28,383 nucleotides of DNA. Origin: Candidatus Segatella albertsiae (lineage in GTDB: Bacteria; Bacteroidota; Bacteroidia; Bacteroidales; Bacteroidaceae). The stretch's first letter is position 1. The number at the start of each line of letters is the position of its first letter. The stretch is taken from assembly GCA_002451555.1 (NCBI GenBank), contig DKCU01000139.1, positions 1 to 28,383 on the forward strand, written 5' to 3'. The notes beneath the pieces are model-generated. The model was not told the DNA's origin. It did not search any database and saw nothing but the letters and a program-made list of their open reading frames with translations. The position numbers and the translations under genes were made by a program. Of the stretch, positions 1 to 6,622 are shown in pieces.

Positions 1-42
1 ATATATTAAGAGACACTAGTGACATTATATATATCCTATACC

Positions 43-70
43 GCTTTTGTAAGGCAGCTTTTGTAAGTCA
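43..70. repeat. 14-bp tandem direct repeat downstream of the efflux channel gene
   Basis: Two adjacent copies of GCTTTTGTAAGkCA (43-56 and 57-70) differ at one base. They lie just past the stop codon of the minus-strand channel gene, so they would be in its 3' untranslated region. The remaining sequence between position 1 and 87 is AT-rich and shows no convincing terminator hairpin or gene. The repeat has no known function that I can name. Confidence 0.6.
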
Positions 71-87
71 GCCTTCTAAACTAGGCA

Positions 88-1320
88 TCACTTCGATTCC
101 ATCAACTTCTCCAAAGCTATCACGTTTTGGTTGTATTCATTGATGGCGGCAGCCTTATTCATGTGGAACTCGATGCAATTCTTGAGCGACTCCACATATT
201 CCATATAGGAAATCTCACCATTTTCGTATTCCAAATGGCTCAGGCGTTCCAGTTCCTTGTCCTTCTCCACTCCCTCTTCCTGGTAATAGGTCAAACGACC
301 GAAGGAGGCATTGCAACGGCTCAACGCTGCCATATACTCACGCTGGAGCGTTTGCTGTTCTTGCTTCATCTCCAGTTCCGCGATCTCACGGTCTTTCTTG
401 GCTGCCTTCACCTTAGCCTTGGTGGCACCATAGAAAAGCGGAACTCCCACGCCTACCTCAAAGCCAAAGAAGTTGCCTTCCTTGAAACGGCTACGATCGA
501 CATGGTAGGGATTCCATGAAGAAATCACCATCTGGCTGCGCAATGCCAAGCTCAACGATGGAGCATAGCCCGACTTGGCTACCGACACCGCCTTGTCTGC
601 CACTTTGATACGATCCTGCGCCAACTGACCGGCTGAGGACTGCGGATAATTGAACCCTGTTTGCACAAAGTCCAGTGGCTTCAACTCTTGGTCGGAAGGG
701 GTAACAGGCACGTCGCTGTTCAAGAGTCCCGACAATCGAAGTTGAGCATTTTCGATTTCGCTCATCACATTGGTCATCTCCAACTTATTCTCACGGTGCA
801 TACGCTCAGCAGCCATCAAGTCCAGCTGGCGCGTCTCCCCAGCCTTGTATTTCTCTTGCGCCATAAACTTGTAATGCGATAAGATGGAGTCCTGGCGAGT
901 GAGGATATGAAGACGTTCCATCTCATACACCAGCTGATAGTACGCACTACGCACCTCGCTAGAGACATCCAGTTTGGTGACATTCATCCTACTGTTTTCC
1001 ATCTGCGTCTCCGCTTTCAACTGCCGACGCTGTGCGATATAGACGGTCGGGAAGTCGATGCTCTGGCTCACGGTAAAAGCATTGTCGGTATTACCGCCCG
1101 ACGATGGGTCTTGCGACAAGGCGACTTCTGTCTTGTCCAAATCCCAGGCAGAGCCTTGCATGACCTTCGCCCTTTCCACCGACTTCTGTGCCATCAGCAC
1201 ATCGTAGTTTTGTTGCATGGCCATATCCAGGCACTGCTGCAAGTTGAGTTTTTTCGTCTGCGCATGGGCCATGAGACCTATGCATAAAAGTGTTCCGCTA
1301 ATTAATGTTTTCTTCATCAT
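88..1320 (-). CDS. TolC-family outer-membrane channel of a heavy-metal efflux system
   Basis: This 410-residue protein is the likely outer-membrane duct of the tripartite pump encoded just upstream. It starts with a Sec signal peptide (MMKKTLISGTLLCIGLMAHA, cut near residue 20) and lacks a lipobox cysteine at the cleavage site. The mature part is a pair of OEP-type repeats rich in heptad-like Ala/Leu/Gln/Glu helices, for example the ALSRCNASFGRLTYYQEEG stretch in the second half, and the family motif region LNLQQCLDMAMQQNYDVLMA is present near residues 25-44. The length is normal for CzcC/CusC-type channels of Bacteroidota. It is the last gene of the operon; only 18 bp separate the RND stop codon from its ATG. 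The start region is duplicated (see the repeat at 1305-1339). I chose the ATG at 1320 because the upstream copy of the same ATG is out of frame and stops after five codons. The ion carried cannot be read from this protein. Confidence 0.9.
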   Translation of the reverse strand: MMKKTLISGTLLCIGLMAHAQTKKLNLQQCLDMAMQQNYDVLMAQKSVERAKVMQGSAWDLDKTEVALSQDPSSGGNTDNAFTVSQSIDFPTVYIAQRRQLKAETQMENSRMNVTKLDVSSEVRSAYYQLVYEMERLHILTRQDSILSHYKFMAQEKYKAGETRQLDLMAAERMHRENKLEMTNVMSEIENAQLRLSGLLNSDVPVTPSDQELKPLDFVQTGFNYPQSSAGQLAQDRIKVADKAVSVAKSGYAPSLSLALRSQMVISSWNPYHVDRSRFKEGNFFGFEVGVGVPLFYGATKAKVKAAKKDREIAELEMKQEQQTLQREYMAALSRCNASFGRLTYYQEEGVEKDKELERLSHLEYENGEISYMEYVESLKNCIEFHMNKAAAINEYNQNVIALEKLMESK

Positions 1321-1339
1321 GTTTTCTTCATCATGTTTT
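1305..1339 (-). repeat. 14-bp tandem duplication of the channel gene's start, creating an upstream mini-ORF
   Basis: On the minus strand the unit ATGATGAAGAAAAC occurs twice in a row (1334-1321 and 1320-1307), and the period continues for a few bases on either side. The second copy is the true start (MMKKTL...). The first copy reads ATG ATG AAG AAA ACA TGA, a five-codon peptide MMKKT whose TGA overlaps the true ATG as ATGA (1320-1317). It sits 4 bp after the stop codon of the RND gene. The arrangement could be neutral slippage, or it could couple or dampen translation of the channel gene. Confidence 0.8.
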
Positions 1340-4300
1340 TATTTCTTTGTAAAAGTCTTGTAGATGGCAGGTAGCACCAACAGCGTTAGCAATGTCGATG
1401 TAACCAAGCCACCGATGACCACTGTAGCCAGCGGTCGCTGCACCTCTGCCCCATCACCATGGGAGAGAGCCATCGGCAGGAATCCCATGGATGCCACCAG
1501 GGCTGTCATCAGGACGGGTCGAAGACGAATCATGCAGCTGTCTATGATACGCTTGCGAATCCATTCTTCCCTTCGCAATCCAGCCTCAGCTACCAGCTCA
1601 TCCTGCCGCATCAAGTTCTTTTGCTCTTTCTGCATCAAGTTCTTTTGCTCTTTCTGCATCAAGTTCTTTTGCTCCTTCTGCATTTGATTCATCTGTCCTA
1701 GCAGGACGATTCCGTTGAGCACCGCCACACCGAAGAGGGCGATGAAGCCCACGCCAGCAGAAATCGAGAACGGCATGCCTCGAAGCCACAATGCCCAGAT
1801 GCCGCCTATAGCTGCCAAAGGTATCGCCGAGAACACGAACAACGACTCCCTCACATTCTTCAGGGTGGCGAAAAGCAAGAGGAATATCACCACCAGGGCG
1901 ATAGGAATGACTATCATCAGGCGATGGGTTGCACTCTGCAAGTTCTGGAACTCGCCTCCATATGTATAATAGTATCCCTCCGGCAACTTCAACTTCTTGT
2001 CGAGTATGCCCTGGATGTCTTCGACCGTACTCTCGATGTCACGCCCCTTCACGTTGAACCCCACGTAAATGCGCCTGGCACCATCCTCATGGGAAATCTG
2101 GGCAGGGGCTGGAGCATAGACGATGTCGGCTACTTGGCTGAGGGGGATGGACGAAAGACTGGTTTCGCTACCCGAAGCACCTCCGATACCGCTATCCGAA
2201 GCACCTCCGAAAGTGACCGTCATTGCGCCCACTGGGATGGCCAGATTCCTGAGCGACTCCACGTTTCTCTCGTTGTTGTCCATCCGCAGCACAAGGTCGA
2301 ACTTCTTCTCTCCCTCAAACACGGAGCCAGCCACGGCCCCCGCAAAAGTAGATTCTAGAACTTGGTTGATGTCATCCACGGACACGCCAAACTCTGCCAT
2401 GCGCTCATGGTTGTATCTCACCTGAATCTGAGGCAAACCCGATACTTGCTCGATACTGATGCCACTGACACCTCGCACATGAGCAATCATCTTGCCCACC
2501 TTTTCCGCTTGCTCGGTCAAAGTATTCAAGTCATCACCAAATATCTTGATGGCAACATCTTGTTTGATGCCCGTCAGCAACTCGTTGTTGCGCATCTGTA
2601 TCGGTTGGGAAATCTCCGCTTCCAACCCTGGTATCGTATGCAACGTCTCCTCCATCTTCTCCATCAGTTCCTCGGTCGATTCCGCCGAGGTCCACTCCGC
2701 TTTTGGCTTGAGCGACACCATGATGTCGGCGCGCTCCACAGGCATCGGGTCGGTAGGAATCTCCGCACTACCGATGCGGCTCACCACCTGCTTGACCTCG
2801 GGATACTCCGCCTTGAGCAGTTTCTCCGCCTTCGTGCAACTCTCCACCATCTGCGACAAGGAGGTTCCCTGAGCCATGCTCATCTCCACGGCGAAGTCGC
2901 CCTCTTCCAAACTAGGAATGAACTCGCCTCCGAGAAACTTGAAAGCCACGAGGCTCATGCAGAACAAGCCCACTGCACCTGTGATGACATCCTTGTTGCG
3001 TGCCAGCACCCAGTCTAAGACCGGACGATACCAACCTTGCAGTTTCTTCACCATGCGGTCGGAGAAGGTCTCCCTGGTCCTGACCTGCTTGCTCAGGAAC
3101 ACGCTGCTAGCCATTGGAACGTATGTGAGCGACAGGATGAAGGCACCCAATATCGCAAAGAACACGGTGAGAGCCATCGGCCTGAACATCTTCCCCTCGA
3201 TGCCCACCAAGGTCATCAGCGGTACATAGACAATCATGATGATGATCTCACCGAATGCCGCACTTTTCCTGATGCGAGAAGCCGAGAAGTGCACCTCCTC
3301 GTCCATCTCCACCTGCGTCAACCTGTGGGAAGGCATGGCATTGATGTGGGTCACGACAGCCTCAACGATGATGACCGCCGAATCGACTATCATACCAAAG
3401 TCTATCGCTCCCAGGCTCATCAAGTTACCATCCACCCCGAATGTTTTCATCATGCCAAAGGCAAAGAGCATACTCAGCGGGATGACACTTGCCACCACCA
3501 AGCCTGCCCTCCAATTGCCGAGGAAGACAACTAGCACAAATATGACTATCAGTCCTCCCTCAATGAGGTTATGAGCGATGGTGCTCTCCACACGACTCAC
3601 CAGGTCGGTTCGGTCGATGAACGGTTGGATGACGATACCCTCTGGCAGGGATTTCTGTATCTGGGCGATGCGCTCCTTCACGTTCTTGATCACCTCTTGG
3701 AAGTTCTCCCCCTTCAGCATGATGGCGATACCTGCCACGACCTCGCCTTCCCCGTTTCGGGTGACGGCTCCAAAGCGAGTGGCATGTCCCTCCTGCACCT
3801 TGGCGATGTCGCCTACCTTGACAGGAGTGCCGTTGATGGTCTTGACCGTGATGTTGGCAATGTCATCCAGCGATTTCGCCACACCGAGTCCTCGGATGTA
3901 ATACTGGTTGGAATTTTGCTCGATATAGCTACCACCGGTATTGGCATTGTTCTTTTGAAGCGCATCGAAGACTTCCGAAACGGTGACATCATTGGCATTG
4001 AGTCGGTCGGTATTCACCGCCACCTCATACTGCTTGACGAAGCCACCCCAACCGCTGACCTCGGCGACACCAGGCGTGCCAGACAGTTGTTTTCTCACGA
4101 TCCAATCCTGAATGGTTCGCAACTGTGTCAGCGAATACTTGTCTTCATACCCTTCCTTGGCTCTCACGGTATAATGATATATCTCGCCGAGAGCCGTTGC
4201 CACTGGTCCCATCTCCGTATCGGTGTTCTTCGGCAAATCCTTGACAGCCTCCTCCAACATTTGGTTTACCTGAGACCTAGCCCAGTAGATGTCGGCATCA

Positions 4301-4596
4301 TCGTCGAACACGAGTGTAATGACCGACAGACCACTTCTAGAGATGCTTCGCCTCTCCTGTAGGCGTGGAATGTTGGCAAGAGCCATCTCGATAGGTGTCG
4401 TGATATACTGCTCAACCTCTTGTGCCCCGAGAGATGGTGCCTGTGTTATCACCTGCACTTGGTTGTCGGTGATGTCGGGCGTAGAGTCGAAAGGCAATCT
4501 AGACAAAGACCATGCGCCCCATACGATGAGGGCTATAGTAAGTACTCCCACCACCAACTTATGGTGTATGGAATACGTGATAAGTTTCTGAAACAT
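1339..4596 (-). CDS. CzcA/CusA-family heavy-metal efflux RND transporter (HME-RND)
   Basis: This is the inner-membrane proton-driven pump subunit, 1085 residues, slightly longer than the usual 1020-1050. It has the RND plan: N-terminal TM helix (about 12-32), a large periplasmic loop, a TM bundle from about 340, a second periplasmic loop, and a C-terminal TM bundle. The HME markers TPDITDNQVQV (39-49) and DFGMIVDSAVIIVE (399-412) are clear, and MTALVASMGFLPMALS with GAEVQRPLATVVIGG lies near the C-terminus. The DFG...D form in TM4 resembles the divalent-cation (CzcA-like) branch rather than the CusA form, so Zn/Co/Cd/Ni export is the more likely guess, though Bacteroidota homologues are often named CusA. 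Two in-frame 24-bp repeats enlarge a periplasmic segment (about 795-810) and the cytoplasmic loop before the last two or three TM helices (about 973-996). The adaptor gene is 58 bp upstream and the channel gene follows after 18 bp. Confidence 0.95.
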   Translation of the reverse strand: MFQKLITYSIHHKLVVGVLTIALIVWGAWSLSRLPFDSTPDITDNQVQVITQAPSLGAQEVEQYITTPIEMALANIPRLQERRSISRSGLSVITLVFDDDADIYWARSQVNQMLEEAVKDLPKNTDTEMGPVATALGEIYHYTVRAKEGYEDKYSLTQLRTIQDWIVRKQLSGTPGVAEVSGWGGFVKQYEVAVNTDRLNANDVTVSEVFDALQKNNANTGGSYIEQNSNQYYIRGLGVAKSLDDIANITVKTINGTPVKVGDIAKVQEGHATRFGAVTRNGEGEVVAGIAIMLKGENFQEVIKNVKERIAQIQKSLPEGIVIQPFIDRTDLVSRVESTIAHNLIEGGLIVIFVLVVFLGNWRAGLVVASVIPLSMLFAFGMMKTFGVDGNLMSLGAIDFGMIVDSAVIIVEAVVTHINAMPSHRLTQVEMDEEVHFSASRIRKSAAFGEIIIMIVYVPLMTLVGIEGKMFRPMALTVFFAILGAFILSLTYVPMASSVFLSKQVRTRETFSDRMVKKLQGWYRPVLDWVLARNKDVITGAVGLFCMSLVAFKFLGGEFIPSLEEGDFAVEMSMAQGTSLSQMVESCTKAEKLLKAEYPEVKQVVSRIGSAEIPTDPMPVERADIMVSLKPKAEWTSAESTEELMEKMEETLHTIPGLEAEISQPIQMRNNELLTGIKQDVAIKIFGDDLNTLTEQAEKVGKMIAHVRGVSGISIEQVSGLPQIQVRYNHERMAEFGVSVDDINQVLESTFAGAVAGSVFEGEKKFDLVLRMDNNERNVESLRNLAIPVGAMTVTFGGASDSGIGGASGSETSLSSIPLSQVADIVYAPAPAQISHEDGARRIYVGFNVKGRDIESTVEDIQGILDKKLKLPEGYYYTYGGEFQNLQSATHRLMIVIPIALVVIFLLLFATLKNVRESLFVFSAIPLAAIGGIWALWLRGMPFSISAGVGFIALFGVAVLNGIVLLGQMNQMQKEQKNLMQKEQKNLMQKEQKNLMRQDELVAEAGLRREEWIRKRIIDSCMIRLRPVLMTALVASMGFLPMALSHGDGAEVQRPLATVVIGGLVTSTLLTLLVLPAIYKTFTKK
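1609..1680 (-). repeat. Three 24-bp tandem repeats inside the RND gene (8-residue unit)
   Basis: Copies at 1609-1632, 1633-1656 and 1657-1680 are identical except for one base in the third. They encode three copies of an eight-residue unit (MQKEQKNL) in a cytoplasmic loop just after SAGVGFIALFGVAVLNGIVL. Other members of the family have a short charged loop here. Because the unit is a multiple of three, gain or loss of copies would keep the frame. Confidence 0.9.
2167..2214 (-). repeat. Two imperfect 24-bp repeats inside the RND gene (Gly/Ala/Ser-rich insert)
   Basis: Copies at 2167-2190 and 2191-2214 share most bases and encode TFGGASDS and GIGGASGS, residues about 795-810. The insert lies in the second periplasmic loop just ahead of SSIPLSQVADI, a segment conserved in CzcA proteins that is usually reached through a short turn. 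It is likely a flexible surface loop. Confidence 0.75.
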
Positions 4597-4654
4597 AATC
4601 TATTATTTACAAATACTTCAATCTTTTCTGACATTCGTCTTGACAATTAACAGA

Positions 4655-5839
4655 TTAGTCTTCCTCACCATGATCACCCACGAGTGATGCCAGGTAAAAA
4701 GCATTTCCAGTCACTATCTTCTGTCCTTTCTTGATATGCTTGCAAAGCGAAACCTCAGTATAGCCCTTGTCGCTGACTCCCGTCGTGATTTCATGACGGG
4801 AGAAGCTATAGGAGCCGTTCTTCGGATTGCTCTGGTTGAGCGCAAATATATATTGCTTGCCGTCGGCACTGACGATCGCCTTGTCTGGCAAGGCTACACA
4901 CAGTTGACTGCCGGTGGCTATCTGTCCCGTGACATACATACCATCGAAGAGCTTCGCTCCACGAGTGGCATCCAACTTCACGTGTACGGCAATGCTCTTG
5001 GTTCCCTTATTGAAGAACTCGTTCATCCCATAGACGTGCCCTGAGACCTTGACACCAGGCTGGTTGGTCAGCGACAGCAATACCTTGTCGCCCACCTTTA
5101 CCTTGGCGATGTCTTTCTCGAAGACATTCAGGTCACACTCCACAGCGCTATTGTTACGAATCTTCATCAAGGAAGTCTGCATATCCGCATAGCTCCCCAA
5201 CGAGGCGTTCATCTCGCTGACCGTTCCGCTGATAGGAGCCAGAAGCGGAAAGACCGTCGAGAACTTACCGTTCGCGACCGCTTTTACGGAGATTCCCATC
5301 TGTTGGAGTTGTCGTCCCGTTCCCACAAGATTAGCCTGAGCCACCTTGTAGTTTTTCTCCGCTACCTGGAGGTTTTTCTTGACACCCGCTCCCGAGGAAG
5401 CGAGCATTTTCTGCCGTTCGTATTCCAGTCGAGCCAACTCTCCCTCCCTGTAGGCGGAATAATATTCCCTTTGAAGAGACACGACCTCCGTATTCTCGAC
5501 AGTGGCGACCATTTGTCCACGCCGAACCTGCTGGCCTTCCTTGACGAGGATGCTCTTGACGATGCCACCCATCAAAGAAGACACATCACCTACATTCTGG
5601 GCACGTAGTACCAGCGAGCCACTGGCTTGCAGCATGGCATCCATCCTGATGTCTTTCGCCTCTCCCATCCTGATATCGACGGCCTTCACTTGTTTCTCAC
5701 TCAGAGGTATGTTGTCAAAATCAACACTTTCCTCTTTTTCTTCATGTTCTGCAACTTCCGCCTTGCTCTCGGCGAAGAAGGTAAAGCCCACAAAAGTGAT
5801 TGCGGTCAAAGCCGCAACCATGATTATTCTTTTTATCAT
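4655..5839 (-). CDS. Efflux RND periplasmic adaptor subunit (CzcB/CusB-like membrane fusion protein)
   Basis: The 394-residue protein bridges the RND pump and the outer-membrane channel in the periplasm. An N-terminal signal/anchor (about 4-23) is followed by an acidic linker with HEEKEE. The lipoyl half-motifs are visible as GGIVKSILVKEGQQVRRGQMVATVEN (split into its parts: GGIVKSILVKEGQ, then RRGQMVATVE) and APISGTVSEMNASLGSYA, flanking an alpha-helical hairpin rich in Glu/Arg/Tyr (YYSAYREGELARLEYERQK). The beta-barrel and membrane-proximal domains follow, with DGMYVTGQI and ALPDKAIV typical of the family. It lacks an obvious Met- or His-rich N-terminal metal-binding motif, a role perhaps taken by the His-rich protein encoded 29 bp upstream. 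It is the second gene of the operon. Confidence 0.93.
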   Translation of the reverse strand: MIKRIIMVAALTAITFVGFTFFAESKAEVAEHEEKEESVDFDNIPLSEKQVKAVDIRMGEAKDIRMDAMLQASGSLVLRAQNVGDVSSLMGGIVKSILVKEGQQVRRGQMVATVENTEVVSLQREYYSAYREGELARLEYERQKMLASSGAGVKKNLQVAEKNYKVAQANLVGTGRQLQQMGISVKAVANGKFSTVFPLLAPISGTVSEMNASLGSYADMQTSLMKIRNNSAVECDLNVFEKDIAKVKVGDKVLLSLTNQPGVKVSGHVYGMNEFFNKGTKSIAVHVKLDATRGAKLFDGMYVTGQIATGSQLCVALPDKAIVSADGKQYIFALNQSNPKNGSYSFSRHEITTGVSDKGYTEVSLCKHIKKGQKIVTGNAFYLASLVGDHGEED

Positions 5840-5868
5840 GTTCCTAATTGTTTGTTGTTGTTTTCAAA

Positions 5869-6303
5869 TTACTGCCTTGACAGTATGCCTAACAAACAAA
5901 AACAGGGTGGTCCACGCCTACAAATCTCATGCCTTCCATGGTCGGGAAGCACACAAGCTTTGTCTTGCCATTCTGCAATGACAAGACCCATTATGGGAAT
6001 AAAAGAATAAGAAAAAGGGAGGACAGCTACCAGCGTATGCCCTCCATCGAATATATGCTGATGAATCGACTTGAGAAGTTTGGCATTGACCAAGAATTGG
6101 TGCATCTGGTGAACGCTGCAATTCTTTTGCTCCTTCTCATGATGCTCGGTGTGTTCGTCATTGACATGACCATCCTTTTGGCACTGTTCTTCGACGAAGC
6201 AGATGCGATTGTCGTGATGATGATGGAGTATGACCGTAGATAGCAACACAGAAAGCGTCGCCAAAATCAAGGAAAAGAAATAAAATCTACTTTTTTTTGT
6301 CAT
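5869..6303 (-). CDS. Small His/Cys-rich membrane protein leading the metal efflux operon (DUF6769-like)
   Basis: The product is 144 residues: a hydrophobic N-terminal segment (about 9-26, signal anchor) followed at once by HHHH, then a stretch with many histidines and cysteines (ICFVEEQC, HVNDEHTEHHEKE, CSVHQMHQF), a second hydrophobic segment around FSYSFIPIMGLVIAE, and a Cys-containing tail. I believe this matches the small Bacteroidota family DUF6769, found upstream of CzcA-type operons, but that is from memory and not tested. What the sequence supports is a membrane-tethered, periplasm-facing metal-binding protein. It is first in the operon, 29 bp ahead of the adaptor, with the promoter about 87 bp upstream of its ATG. 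A role as metal sink, chaperone to the adaptor, or sensor is inference. The ATG at 6303 gives the natural signal-anchor start. Confidence 0.75.
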   Translation of the reverse strand: MTKKSRFYFFSLILATLSVLLSTVILHHHHDNRICFVEEQCQKDGHVNDEHTEHHEKEQKNCSVHQMHQFLVNAKLLKSIHQHIFDGGHTLVAVLPFSYSFIPIMGLVIAEWQDKACVLPDHGRHEICRRGPPCFCLLGILSRQ

Positions 6304-6364
6304 CAGTCCATTTATCTATTTATCACTTTTATATCGTCATTTTATCAGTTTCGGAAACACTTGC

Positions 6365-6377
6365 GCCCTATAAGGGC
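6365..6377. promoter_or_regulatory. Palindrome just downstream of the efflux promoter, possible operator
   Basis: GCCCTATAAGGGC has perfect 5-bp arms around a 3-bp centre. It lies some 13 bp downstream of the predicted -7 box of the efflux operon, so it would overlap the start of the transcript. Position and symmetry fit either a repressor operator or a small 5' hairpin. No regulator gene lies in the window to test this. Confidence 0.35.
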
Positions 6378-6389
6378 TAAAGTACCTTG

Positions 6390-6421
6390 CAAAATTACAA
6401 AAATCTTTGCTGTTCACCAAA
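6390..6421 (-). promoter_or_regulatory. Bacteroidota-type promoter of the efflux operon
   Basis: On the minus strand, TTTG (6421-6418) is followed after 20 bp by TAATTTTG (6397-6390), an exact TAnnTTTG -7 box. Transcription would begin near 6383, giving a leader of about 80 bases before the ATG at 6303. Confidence 0.65.
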
Positions 6422-6583
6422 TCCCACGTGACATTTTTATTTTTTTTAGGCAAATAAGAGAGAATGTGTGAGTTCTTTTCCCTAATTGCAGACAATAGTA
6501 GAGCAAAAGCCTCATCAAGAAACTTTCTTTGGCGATTATACAAAATAATAGCAGAAAAATTATCTCGTTTGCGAAAATCTTTA

Positions 6584-6591
6584 TACTTTTG
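6584..6591 (+). promoter_or_regulatory. -7 box (TACTTTTG) of the MORN/GH25 gene
   Basis: TACTTTTG matches TAnnTTTG exactly and lies 31 bp before the ATG at 6623. No TTTG stands at the usual -33 spacing, so the upstream element is weak or absent. Confidence 0.5.
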
Positions 6592-6622
6592 CGCCTGCAT
6601 TTAAAAGATAGGGATTAAAGAA

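Larger units (their letters stand above)
6304..6622. other. Divergent intergenic region between efflux operon and lysozyme-like gene
   Basis: This 319-bp AT-rich gap carries the outward promoters for both flanking units and no convincing gene. A minus-strand open frame of 87 codons (6337-6600) crosses both promoters, has no recognisable domain or signal, and is judged to be chance. The gap also holds the short palindrome at 6365-6377. Confidence 0.75.

Noticed and set aside
3571..4362. Long plus-strand frames opposite the RND gene (3571-4362, 2362-3018, 3037-3534)
   Set aside because: They are antisense shadows of a strongly conserved RND coding sequence and match no family.
6337..6600. Minus-strand 87-codon open frame between the efflux operon and the lysozyme-like gene
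   Set aside because: It covers both outward promoters, lacks any domain, signal peptide or family resemblance, and its composition is that of an intergenic AT-rich stretch.
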